A stretch of 64,000 nucleotides of DNA, from NCBI GenBank assembly GCA_963691705.1, contig OY829537.1:19034078-19098077 (forward strand), read 5' to 3'. A model generated the notes under the pieces. The model ran no database searches and was not told the DNA's origin. It was given only the letters and a program-made list of their open reading frames with translations. The translations under genes were made by a program, and so were the position numbers. Shown one piece after another: positions 41,690-52,500 of the stretch. The DNA comes from Viola odorata. Lineage: Eukaryota; Streptophyta; Magnoliopsida; Malpighiales; Violaceae. Position 1 is the first letter of the stretch; each line of letters starts with the position of its first letter.

Positions 41690-42245
41690 TCAAATGAGAA
41701 AATCCAAAAATTTGTGCATCAAGGGAATTCAAAAGAGCATGCCTTCGTGAAAGGGCGTCGGCTACCACATTTCCCTTGCCTTTTTTGTACTTGATGGTAT
41801 ACGGAAAGGCTTCAATGAATTCCATCCACTTTGCGTGCCTCTTGTTCAACTTAGCTTGGCCTTGAAGAAATTTGAGGCTTAGATGATCGGTGTGGATGAC
41901 GAACTGATTGGGTAGCAAGTAATGCTCCCACACCATAAGTGCTCTCACCAAAGCGTAAAGCTCCTTGTCGTACGTGGAATAATTGAGTTGTGTATTGTTG
42001 AGCTTCTCGCTAAAATATGCGATGGGAATGCCCTCTTGGGTTAGGAATCCTCCAATGTCAACTCCGCTCGCGTCACACTCCAACTCAATAACTTTGGTGA
42101 AGTCTGGCAAGGCCAAAATAGGGGACTTCATAAGTCTTTCCTTAAGTTCCTTGAAGGTCGCGGTTTGTCGATCTCCCCACTCAAAAGTGACATTTTTCTT
42201 GGTCAATTCGTTGAGGGGTGTGGCGATTATTGAGAAGTTAGGCAC
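41634..42245 (-). pseudogene. RNase H of the second Gypsy element
   Basis: The sequence [12 protein letters not shown] leads into [35 protein letters not shown] and [13 protein letters not shown], the Gypsy RNase H with its Asp and Glu residues, then [10 protein letters not shown] stop separates it from RT (FYR-stop-FVPNFS) and a frameshift lies at its 3' end near 41660. Confidence 0.88.
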
Positions 42246-42248
42246 AAA

Positions 42249-42821
42249 TCAGCGGTAAAAGCTTGCAAGGCCATGGAAGGACCTCACTTCACTAACATTC
42301 TTAGGAATTGGCCAATCTCGGATGGCTTTCACCTTGTTCTCATCAACTTGTACGCCACCTACACTCACAATAAAACCAAGAAAGTGCACCCGATCCAAAA
42401 AAAATTCACACTTGACAAATTTAGCATACAGTTGGTATGTGCGCAAAGTGTCAAGTATAGTGTGCAAATGAAACACATGCTCCTCAAGAGATAAACTATA
42501 CACAAGAATATCTTCAAAATACACAACAACATACTTTCCAATGAAATCACGTAAGATATAATTCATTAACCTCATGAATGTACTAGGAGCATTAGATAAA
42601 CCGAATGGCATTACTATCCATTCGTACAAACCATGTTTGGTTTTGAAGGCGGTTTTCCACTCGTCGCCCTCATGCATCCGAATTTGATGGTATCCACTCA
42701 TGAGATCAATTCTGGAGTAGATTTGACTCCCGCTTAACTCATCGATCATATCATCAAGGCGTGGAATGGGGTATCGGTACCTCACGGTGATCTTATTTAT
42801 AGCCCGACAATCGACACACAT
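42249..42821 (-). pseudogene. Reverse transcriptase of the second Gypsy element, with YFED active site
   Basis: The RT core is complete: [57 protein letters not shown]. The catalytic box reads [11 protein letters not shown], with GAA (Glu) in place of the first Asp of Y-x-D-D. That Asp is essential for polymerase activity in known RTs, so the enzyme should be dead. A TGA before MCVD replaces a Trp codon. Confidence 0.9.
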
Positions 42822-42824
42822 TCT

Positions 42825-43360
42825 TCATGTCCCGTCTTTCTTAGGCACGAGCAATACGGGTACAACGCAAGGTGACATACTTTCTCGAATGTATCCTTTG
42901 CGCAACAAATCCTCCACTTGTCTTTGAAGTTCCTTCGTCTCCTCGGGATTGCATCGGTAAGCCGACCTATTGGGTAAGGCCGCTCCAGGTATCAAGTCAA
43001 TCTTGTGTTTTATCCCACGGATTGGAGGAAGGCCATTTGGCATTTCAGTTGGAAAGACATCATCATATTCCTGCAAAAGGGAAACAATGGGACTTGGTAA
43101 AGAAGAAGGAAGGTTAGTGTCCACATTCAAGCAATGTGCTTTGTACCGAAGTACAAGACACACCTTGTTAGACAATAAAACTTGCCTCACATCCTTACCC
43201 CTAGCTATCACACTTAAGTGTTTAGGCTCACCCTCTCTACCATGCTTGCTTTTGTTATGGCGTGCATTCAATTTTTCTTTTGCTTTCTTTTCTCTCTTTT
43301 CTTGTGTCTCACTTCCACTCTCTCTCAAGGGGTCATGCTTGTTTTTTTCATGGCGTGTGT
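42825..43360 (-). pseudogene. Linker and N-terminal RT part of the second Gypsy element
   Basis: A Lys/Glu-rich linker (SGSETQEKREKKAKEKLNAR) is followed by QEYDDVFPTEMPNGLPPIRG, the conserved lead-in to Gypsy RT, and VVPVLLVPKKDGT. The reading is open on the 5' side up to the junction with the Tat element LTR at 43360. Confidence 0.8.
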
Positions 43361-44261
43361 CGCGCCCCGAAAATTAAAAAATTCGCGAGTGTGCAACGAA
43401 ATTTTAGACCTTACAATGCTCAGCGGAAATAGATGCCTCACAACATGCAATGAAGTCGCCACCCTAATTTGGTTACTAGGTTTAGGGAACCTTAATCGTC
43501 ATGGCATAAGAAATATAATAAGTAAAAAAACTAAAGGCACAAAGAAGGGGTCTGGACCCCAGACAAAGATTCAGGGTCGTATTATGGTCTCGGGAAGCTG
43601 TTAGGCACCCGAGTCACATCCGAAAATGGTTACCGGTTAATGAGAGAGGTGTTTAAAAAGGTGTTTGATAAAATGCATTTTGAAAAAGGGGGCCCTTAGA
43701 GGAATCGTCACTTTAGCCTTTTCTATGATCGTGACCGTTCAGGAATAATGAAAAGATCTTTCGGACGGGGTTACCGTTTATCAAGATCGATCGATTATCC
43801 CTGACCGTAACGTGATGGGACTGAATTTTCCATAAGACTGAATGAGCGCCCTCTATGTCATCATCGGGCCAATGCATGATTACATTAATTACTACGTGAT
43901 TCTATCATGGATAGTTTAGCAGAGTACATATTAAATGAAAGGTTTTTTGAAATGATAACTTGATGTGGGATAAAAAGTCCCCATGTACATGCAGTCAATA
44001 TAAGCGAGAATTTAAAATCATATGAGCATGGCATTTTAAGCAAGTCTTTAAACACGTTGTTCATGTGGGTTGATTTTAATTCTAGCGGTTCTATATATAA
44101 TGCGTATGATTGATATTTACGAAAAGCGTCGAATAAATAAAAAGGAATCGAAAGGCGTACTTTCGAGCGAAGCTTGAAATTAAAACCTACAAAATGAGAG
44201 TGTTAGTCATAGCTCGAAAAATAAATAAACAATTTTATGAGTGCAAAAATTTAAATGACAG

Positions 44262-44965
44262 TTGATTGCATGTGAGAAATGATGGGTTTAACGCGTACAA
44301 AAATTAGATGCTGAGTTGATTGCATGCGAGAAATGATTGATTTGACGCATACGAAAATTAAATGCTGAGTTGATTGCATGCGAGAAATGATGGATTTAAC
44401 GCATACGAAAATTAAATGCTGAGTTGATTGCATGCGAGAAATGATGGATTTAACGCATACGAAAATTAAATGCTGAGTTGATTGCATGCGAGAAATGATG
44501 GATTTGACGCATACGAAAATTACATGCTAAGTTGATTGCATGCGAAAAATGATGGATTTAACGCATACGAGAATCTAAATGCTGAGTTGATTGCATGCAA
44601 GAAATGATGGATTTGACGCATACGAAAATTAGATGCTGAGTTGATTGCATGCGAAAAATGATGGATTTAACGCATACAAAAATTAAATGCTGAGTTGATT
44701 GCATGCAAGAAATGATGGATTTAACGCATACGAGAATCTAAATGCTGAGTTGATTGCATGCGAGAAATGATGGATTTAACGCATACGAAAATTAGATGCT
44801 GAGTTGATTGCATGCGAAAAATGATGGATTTAACGCATACAAAAATTAGATGCCGAGTTGATTGCATGCGAGAAATGATGGATTTGACGCATACGAAAAT
44901 TAAATGCTGTTGATTGCATGTGAGAAATGGTTGATTTGACACATACGAAAATTAAATGCTGTTTC
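44262..44965. repeat. 54-bp tandem array, 13 copies
   Basis: Thirteen copies of a 54-bp unit containing gttgattgcatgcgagaaat and ggatttaacgcatacgaaaa. Units differ by a few substitutions and small indels. Because 54 is a multiple of 3, parts of the array stay open on the minus strand with an 18-residue repeat (MQSTQHLIFVCVKSIISR). No protein family is implied. Confidence 0.95.
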
Positions 44966-44999
44966 GATAAGTGCAGAAAAATTAAATGTAGTTGACGAT

Positions 45000-45480
45000 T
45001 TACAGGGAATTAAAACAGTTGATGATTTGCAGGCAATAAACAGTTGAAATTTGCGGAAGAATTTCCAGCAGTATGATAAGTGCGGAAATTAAGACAATTG
45101 ATATTTTGCAGAAAATAAACAGTTTGATATTTGCAAAAAATAAAACAATTGATATTTGCAGAAAATAAACAGTTGATATTGCGGAAGAATTTCCAGCAGT
45201 TTGTGAAAAATTAAAGCAGTTGATATTGCGGAAAAATAAAGCAATTGATATTTGCAGAAAATAAACAGTTGATATTTGCAGAAAATAAACAGTTGATAAA
45301 TTGCGGAAGAATTTCCAGCAGCTTGCGAAAAATTTAAAGCAGTTGATATTGCGGAAAAATAAAGCAATTGATATTTGTAGAAAATAAACAGTTGATATAT
45401 GCAGAAAATAAATAGTTGATAAATTGCAGAAGAATTTCAAGCAGCTTGCGAAAAATTTAAAGCAGTTGATATTTACGAGA
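45000..45480. repeat. ~122-bp higher-order tandem array
   Basis: About 3.5 copies of a ~122-bp unit that starts gcggaagaatttccagcagt (45055, 45181, 45303, 45425). Each unit is built from shorter ~25-bp subunits (attgatatttgcagaaaata). It lies right after the 54-bp array. Confidence 0.85.
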
Positions 45481-46337
45481 ATTAAAATGCGACCGACCAT
45501 GTAGGCGGTAAAATGAATGATTGAATTTAAATTACCGAAAGTAAATTGCGAAAATTTAAAGTGCGAATAATTTAAACAGTTGATAAGTACAGAAAATTAA
45601 ACAGTTGATAGTACGAAAAATAATCATACAAAGCATACAAAATATTTTTACGAAAAAGCGTGATCCGAAATCTCGGAAAGAAATGAAAATGGGCTGGGCC
45701 CAACTAAAAAAAAGTGAAAGAAAAATGGAAAATGGGCCAGGAATAGTGCCTGGCCCATGGAAATAAAACCAAGAATGGTGATGGGCCAAGTCCATCACCT
45801 TTCCTTCTTCTCCTCCACGGCAAACCCAAAATAAATATACATGCACACTATTCATCATCCTCTTCACCAAGTCGTCGGCGCTACTGCCGGCGACCAAGGT
45901 CCGGCCACCCGTGGTCGGATCTAAAAAATCTTTGTACCAGGACGCTCGTCTCCTCGATAGCTTCCCGACCGTACGAACCTCGAATTTTATTTTAAACCGT
46001 ACCGAGTTTAATTTTGAAAAAATGTTGAAACCGTTAATTATCGAAAACTAATTAATTCGCGAGATTTAGCTAACGGTTAATCAAATTAAAAGTGTGTATT
46101 TAATCTAAAGTATGTATATGAATTATTGACATAAAAATAAACAATTTATTTGATCAAAAACACATTTAACTAATTAAAGAAAGAAAAGCACATGAAAACT
46201 TAAAGAAAAGCTTGAAAAAGAAAGCTTACGGGAAAGCTTGAACTAGTGACGATTATCGCTCAAAATGAGCAATCTATCAAGGGAGAAGAAGCAAGGCTTG
46301 CTTAGAGATTTTGGTGCCCCCGTAAACGTTGGAGGGA

Positions 46338-46347
46338 GGGGCTTTTT
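46338..46347 (-). promoter_or_regulatory. Putative TATA box of the Tat element LTR
   Basis: On the minus strand the sequence reads TATAAAAAG within cgcctataaaaagcccctcc. It is the only strong TATA-like motif in the LTR in this orientation and would direct transcription leftward. Confidence 0.5.
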
Positions 46348-46900
46348 ATAGGCGAGAGATCGCGTGGCTTTGGAGGGCGTGGTTGCGCGTGGTGGCCGGC
46401 TCATCGTGCTGGCGGAGCTAGGGGTAGGGCGTGATGATCGCGGAGGTGACAGGAAGCGATGGGCTCGGGCTAGGAAACGATGGGAGCAGGTTGGCTTGGG
46501 CGAGGACTCTGCTGCCGCTCATGGGCACTGTTCACGTGCACCATGCCTCTTAATTTGTAAACCGTTGATCTGGTTGACTTTCCTTGGTTGACCAGATCAA
46601 CGGTGATGATCAATTTGGCCTTTTAGCTTATTTAAATGGCCTCGAGCCGATTCCTGCGAGCAAACGTTCTGACTTTTTGAGCCGAAGGTATCAGCGCGTA
46701 GAGAAAAATACAACGGGTTTAACCGTCTACAGCGAATGATGAGAATTTTTCGTTTAACGTGTTTATTTTCTCGTTCAAAAATGTGAAACGTTCGGACGAA
46801 AAAATAATGACGTTACACCGAAAATTACACGAAATGTTGTAGACCGTTGTGAACGGAAAAAAAGCTAGCAACTAGTTGATGGAAAACCTTTCAAATTCAC

Positions 46901-47075
46901 TAGGGATTAAAAAGTGTTTACAAAATTGGTGATGAGGAAATTGATGCAGTCACTAGGGATTACTTGTGATGAGGAAATTCACTAGTTGATGGTATATTTT
47001 TTATGGTGTTACTTGGTGATGAGGAAATTGATGCAGTCACTAGGGATTAAAAAGTGTTTACAAAATTGATGATGT
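46901..47075. repeat. Short direct repeats before the 30-bp array
   Basis: Phrases such as cactagggattaaaaagtg and gatgaggaaattgatgcagt recur three times in ~170 bp. This is an early-stage tandem rearrangement next to the larger array that follows. Confidence 0.7.
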
Positions 47076-47995
47076 TGTTCGTGGATGTCACTCTGGGAGG
47101 AGATAGTTAGTTGATGTCACTCTGGGAGGAGGTAATTGGTTGATGTCACTCTAGGAGGAGATAGGTTTGTTGATGTCACTCTGGGAGGAGGTATTTGGTT
47201 GATGTCACTCTGGAAGGAGATAGGTTCGTCGGATGCCCTGCAAAGATATAAACTTAGATCTATTTGGATATCGAGAGAAACATAAGTTGCAGAAAATGTA
47301 AATGACGACTACTTTGACAGGAATGAAAGGTAGTTTTACAAAAATGACGGCTCCACTGGGGGGGTAAGCTTTTGACATGTGACTGACGTTTCTTAGGGAG
47401 GATAACACATGATTTGTAGAAGTACGAATGATTTGTCCTAATGATGCCACTCTAGGAGGAGATAATAATTATACAGAAATGTAGAAGTATGTAAATGATG
47501 TCACTCTGGGAGGAGAAAAATGCATGTTGTCACTCTGGGAGGAGAAGAAATGCATGATGTCACTCTGGGAGGAGGAAATGTAGTACAGAAACGTAAACAA
47601 CGTCAATTCCCGTAGGAGAAGACGCGAAATGCGGAAATTTAAACTAAGGTCACTCTGGGAGGAGAAGAATGCTAATGCTGTCACTCTGGGAGGAGAAGAA
47701 TGCTTATGCAGAAAATTAAATGTTGTCACTCTGGGAGGAGAAGAATGTTATGCTGAAATGTAAACTATGATATCACTCTGGGAGGAGAAGAATGCTTATG
47801 CAGAAAATTAAGTGCTGTCACTCTGGGAAGAGAAAAAAATGCTGATGTTGTCACTCTGGGAGGAGAAGAATGCTATGCTGAAATGTAAACTATGATGTCA
47901 ATCTGGGAGGAGAAGAAATGCTAAGCTGTCACTCTGGGAGGAGAAAATGCTATGCTGTCACTCTGGGAGGAGAAAATGCTATGCTGGCAGCGGCC
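47076..47995. repeat. Variable ~30-bp tandem array, about 19 copies
   Basis: The core tgtcactctgggaggaga is repeated about 19 times with spacers of 8-30 bp; longer spacers contain tatgctgaaatgtaaac-like text. A gap near 47225-47440 has diverged sequence. The array is non-coding. Confidence 0.92.
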
Positions 47996-50900
47996 TTGAT
48001 ACGAACCTAGAATGCGTCTGCATCCTGCTCAGGAGGTAACGACCCCAAGGACAAGACTTTCCCATGATTTGCAGCCGTAAGCAGTCCTCACCTGATATTA
48101 GTGTTTGCACTCACGCTCTAAAACAAGGCTAAGTGTTTTACGCTCATAAAGATGCAACTAACATGATACATAATTTTCAATTCGCAATGTCAATCCGAGT
48201 GAATGGACTTCAAATAAAGATGCACATGCATGGGCATTCTAATAATCGATGGGACTTTTACGGAAAAGAATGAAAGGACATGAAATGCCCGGAAAGGAGC
48301 TTGTTTTGGTAAAGATGTGCTTTTTGATGAGTTGGAAGGTTTTTGCTGAACGATGCTTTGTCGGTTGGCCCTGATGAGGGCGAGGTACACGAGTTCTTTC
48401 GCCTTTTGCTGGGGATGCTTTCTCGACCGAGTGCATGAGCTCTAGGATCCTTGCTGGGGGTGCTTTCCGTTCGGCCAGGGGCCCTTTCTTTTCTCGATTC
48501 TTTGCTGGAGAATGCTTTCTTCGAGATTCCTTGAGCTGGCTCTGGGCCTTTTCTCTTCTCGAGTCTTCACTGGGGAGTGTTGTCGCTGTTCTTTCTTGCG
48601 ACCTACTACTTGAGTTGGCCTTGGGCCCCTTTCTTCTTGAGTTCTCATGAGGGATGCTTGCTTTGAGATTTCTCGAGTTTAGTTGGCCTTGGGCTCTTTG
48701 CTCGAGTTCACTGGGGAAAGTTTTCTTCGAGTTTTCTCGAGTTTAGTTGTTCCCAGGCTGTGCTTTTTTCGGCTCTTCGATTGTTTGTATTCTTCGAATG
48801 TCTCTGAGCATTTCTCTCTTTTCTTTTCTTTTTTTTCTTTTTTCTTTTTTTTCTTTTTTTCTCCTCTCTTTTTTTGCTTTCTCTCTATTTTTTTCTTTTT
48901 TCTTTTTGATTTGAAATGCATCGGAGCAGAGCAAGCACAACCTTTGTCTTGATCTCTTCTCTTTCTGGCTTAAGGCTTCGACCTTCACATTTGGGTTTTT
49001 TGGCCTTTCTTCGGTGATAGTCCCCAGCGATCTTCTGGTGACCTTTTCTATCTCCTTCATCGTGTACTTGAACTTGGTGTGCTTTTATTTCTGGTTGGTA
49101 ATCTTAGCTGAGACTGCTCTTTGGCTCCCGGGGTATGGGTGATAGTGGAGGTTTTGGTAGGAGTGATGGCATATGGTGGAAAGAGGGAAGAAATGAAAAA
49201 ACGGAGAAGATCGTAAAAGTCCTACGTCATTTTATAGTTATCCCATGTCTAATTGCGCATGTACCCTGGATATTATGCGAACTCAACTAGTACCTAGTTA
49301 GGCTCTTACACTCATGAAGGATAAGGCGCGATGGCTCGAAAATGCTTACCGGGATTTGTCTATGATTGCTTACGTCGGAGCAAACCGCGGATATAAGAGC
49401 AAACAAGCAATATCATGCATGGCATGTAATTTAGATGGATGCTTTATTTAACAGAGGGATTGAACATTCCCGACCTATACAATGCATGAAAATGCTTATG
49501 AGAGTAGTATGATTTTGTTTTAGCCGGGCTAAAAAGGAATTTTGATTGATTTTTGATTTTTGATTGGTTGATGGTTTGATTGATTGATAGTTTGATTGCT
49601 AGGATGTGGGGGACAAATTATTTGCAAGGGTCTAACGAGAACCTAAGGTTGTCCCAGTGGGCCAGATGACAGTACTCGACTTAAAGCTATAAAAGCGAGC
49701 AGGAATGAAAACAAATTTAAATAAGAGGAAAGAAAGATGGACTCCCCTAAGATGTGCAGCGGGGCTGCAAGGGCATCTTCCACAAGCTCCATGCTGATGA
49801 CAATGAGATGATCCGCATCCCTACAAAATGAAGAGGGAACAACGGAGTAGAAGAGAAAGATTGATTAAAAATAAAAATGACATAAGTTCGGGGATTCTCC
49901 CTTTCCTTAGCCTGGTTTTTTGAGGGTGCCTGCGGTGTGGTCCCACGTTCAAGAATGCTTTGCTTTGATTGGTTTCTTTTTCAACTGCTTTGTGGGAACT
50001 GCCGATCCGAGTCGTAGTGAGGATGAGATCCGCATTTTGTCCATTCGCTTATCGGTCCTTGCTGGACCTTCATTGATTGGCTCAGTGATTGCTTGGGGAT
50101 AAAGGGGAAACCCCTCTATCCCCAAAATGTGCAGCGGGGCTGCAAGGGCGTATGCTTACCGTTCTTATGCAGGCAACAAATAGGGGTGACCCGGTCCCTG
50201 AAAAAGATATGGCGAGAACAAATGAGGAGTAAATGCAAGATAATTTTTTTAGCAAAAGTAATGTGATTGATAAGTTTTAAGCTCTCCCTTTTGGACGGGC
50301 CATCCATGGGTCACTGCAGCGTGACTTGCGTCGGATGTTGGTTGATGATAGCTTTGCTTTAGATACTTTGCCGCAGCTTTTGCCTTGGCGTGGGTGATAC
50401 TTGCAGTCCGGATGTCCCTCTCTAGAGGGGAGTTCTGACGCGTGTTGATCATGGTACGGATGTCATGAGACCTCTTGAACGAGACCGCATTAAGCATGTT
50501 GATGGTGGTCTTAGGAGGACAGCTTTTTGTCGTGCTTTTTTTAGGAGTTGTTGCTAGCATTCCAACAGCTCGACCGACATGGGATGAGCTTTGTGACTTT
50601 GGTCCAGCATTCAGTCCTTTGAGACCAGTTGTTTGCGATGCCGGCTGTGCTGGTAGTACTGCGAGGAAAAGAAATTTCGCTTTAGATGGTGATGGTTTGT
50701 CTTAAAATCTTTCCTGATTCGCTCTTGAAGGTGGCCTGCTGCGGCAATTCAAGAGCTGCTACGAGCGGAACTCCCTGGTTCTATGACGATGACAAGATGA
50801 GCCGTGAGACCTTACGTCCCTGCAAACTTAAGATTGATTAGTGGCATTAGTCTAAGTGACGTGTCTTACGTCCCGAGCTACTCCTGGGAGCCATCTATGC

Positions 50901-51228
50901 CATGCCTCCTTTTGTCATCTCACAAGTTTAAGAAAAAGGGGACAACAAAATTTTAAAATAATAAGCATCTCCTGAAAAAAACTTGTTTTATTAATTTCAG
51001 GACAAATGTTTGTGCTAGATTGTCATGATAAAACCCTATGTCCTTGGTCTGGCCGAACGCCCAGTTCGCGATGCTTCAGGTGAAGTACAACTTGACTGCA
51101 TCAGCATTTACCGGTCTCAGGATATCGTCTCCATCCATGTTGGTTAGCATTAGGGCACCCCCTGAGAATGCACTTTTGACCAGATACGGGCCCTCGTACC
51201 TTGGGGCCCACTTTCCTTGACTAGCCTC
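47996..51228 (-). other. 3' untranslated region of the Tat element
   Basis: Contents: a degenerate ~90-bp repeat around ttcgagttttctcgagttta (48420-48740); a pyrimidine tract (48808-48905); a 23-bp phrase atgtgcagcggggctgcaag twice (49754 and 50129) within two or three degenerate copies of a longer module (49730-50880). ORFs here, including the basic one at 50249-50560, have no recognisable family. Confidence 0.6.
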
Positions 51229-52500
51229 CTAGTGAGGAAGAATCTTCTTCAGCACTAAATCCCCAGCCTCGAACTTGCGAGGTCGCACTTTCTTGTTATA
51301 AGCGTTGGCCATTCTTTGCTGATATAATTGCGCATGGCAGATAGTGGCCAAGCGCTTTTCGGGAAGGAGGTTCAGCTGCTCGTACCTCACTCTTGCCCAA
51401 TCTGATTCTTCTACTTCAGACTCTGCCAGGATTCTAAGAGAAGGGATTTCTACCTCGAGGGGAATTATGGCTTCCATGCCGTAAACTAATGAGTAGGGAG
51501 TTGCCCCTGTGGATGTACGGGTTGTTATCCGGTAAGCATGCAGTGCGAAGGGAAGCATGTCCTGCCAATCTTTGTGAGTGATTACCATCTTTTGGATGAT
51601 CCTTTTTAGGTTTTTATTTGCTGCTTCGACTGCGCCATTCATCTTTGGTCGATATGGTGACGAGTTTCGGTGCTTCACCTTCCAACGTTGGCAAAGACCG
51701 TCGATTATCTTCCCGTTGAGATTGGTGCCGTTGTCCGTGATGTTGGAGTAAGAGGCGACCTCTACCCATTTGGTGAAGTAGTCGATCGCTACGAGGATGA
51801 AGCGATGGCCATTAGAGGCTGTTGGATGAATTTGGCCGATGATGTCGATTCCCCACATCGCAAAGGGCCAAGGCGATGTCATGCTGAAGAGAGGGGCTGG
51901 AGGGACATGGAGATGATCCGCGTAGACTTGACATTTGTGGCACTTCCAGAAATAGCCGATGCAATCACGCTCGATGGTGAGCCAAAAATAACCTTGCCTT
52001 ATTATCTGTCTTGCCATCATGTGCCCACTTGCGTGTGTGGAGCAAACCCCTTCGTGGATTTCCGTTATGATTCTTTTTGCCTCGGCCATGGTGACGCAGC
52101 GAAGCAAAGCTCCATCAGCTCTCCTTTTATATAGAACTTCACCGTCGAGGTAGAAGTCTAGCGCTAAGCGCTGGAGGGTCTTCTTGCTGACCCAGCTTGC
52201 CCCCGGTGGATACTCCCGATTTGTGATGAATTGTACTAAGTCGTAGAACCATGGCTTCCCATCGGGTTCTTCTTTTAAGACGACACAACATACCGGAGTT
52301 TCCTTTACTTCTACCCTCAGAGGCTGAAGCATTACTCTGCACTCTAACTTGAACATCGATGCCAATGTGGCTAATGCGTCTGCGAAGCGGTTCTTTTCTC
52401 TGTAGACTCGGTCGAACTTGGTTTCCTCGAATTCCCATGTGAGTTGGGTGAGTAACCTTTGATAAGGGATGAGGTTGGAATCCCGTGTCTGCCATAGATC
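51229..52500 (-). pseudogene. Integrase of the Tat element
   Basis: The minus strand encodes LATLASMFKLEC, then the zinc region (HEGVCSTHASGHMMARQII...CHKCQ), the first catalytic Asp (WGIDIIGQIHP), YFTKWVEVASYSN, the second Asp (ITDNGTNLNGK) and the Glu (MNGAVEAANKNLKR). The C-terminal part VRPRKFEAGDLVLKKILPH is also visible. Directly between ASYSN and ITDNG the ~25 residues usually present in this family are missing, an in-frame deletion. A stop/frameshift at ~52500 separates it from RNase H. Confidence 0.9.

Larger units (their letters stand above)
39536..43360 (-). mobile_element. Truncated Ty3/Gypsy element (chromovirus-like)
   Basis: One LTR (39536-40397) is on the left, and the minus-strand pol (integrase, RNase H, RT, linker) runs up to 43360, where it is cut by the LTR of the large Tat element. 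Gag, protease and the 5' LTR are missing from the window. The pol domains and the LTR ends (TGATGTGATCC / GGGATCACATCA) are related to those of the inner Gypsy element at 15-24 kb but clearly diverged. At least three stops and a frameshift interrupt pol. Confidence 0.9.
43361..46900 (-). repeat. Probable 3' LTR of the Tat element, at least 3 kb
   Basis: The sequence begins TGTCGCGCCCCGAAAATT at the junction with the Gypsy pol. It contains a cgggaagctgttaggcaccc motif (~43590) of a style common in Tat-lineage LTRs. A minus-strand TATA box (TATAAAAAG, about 46338-46347) is followed leftward by ~3 kb that would be R and U5. The inner edge cannot be set because the second LTR is absent. Confidence 0.55.

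Noticed and set aside
44262..44965. CRISPR-like array
   Set aside because: Units are contiguous with no unique spacers, and the context is a plant LTR retrotransposon.
45000..45500. 166-residue repetitive ORF on the minus strand
   Set aside because: Open only because of the tandem array; the translation is repeat-driven.
47076..47995. CRISPR-like array (conserved core, variable spacers)
   Set aside because: Spacer lengths vary widely, spacers resemble each other, no cas genes, eukaryotic context.
48679..49060. Lys-rich ORFs on the minus strand
   Set aside because: Translation of a pyrimidine tract in the 3' region of the Tat element; no family.
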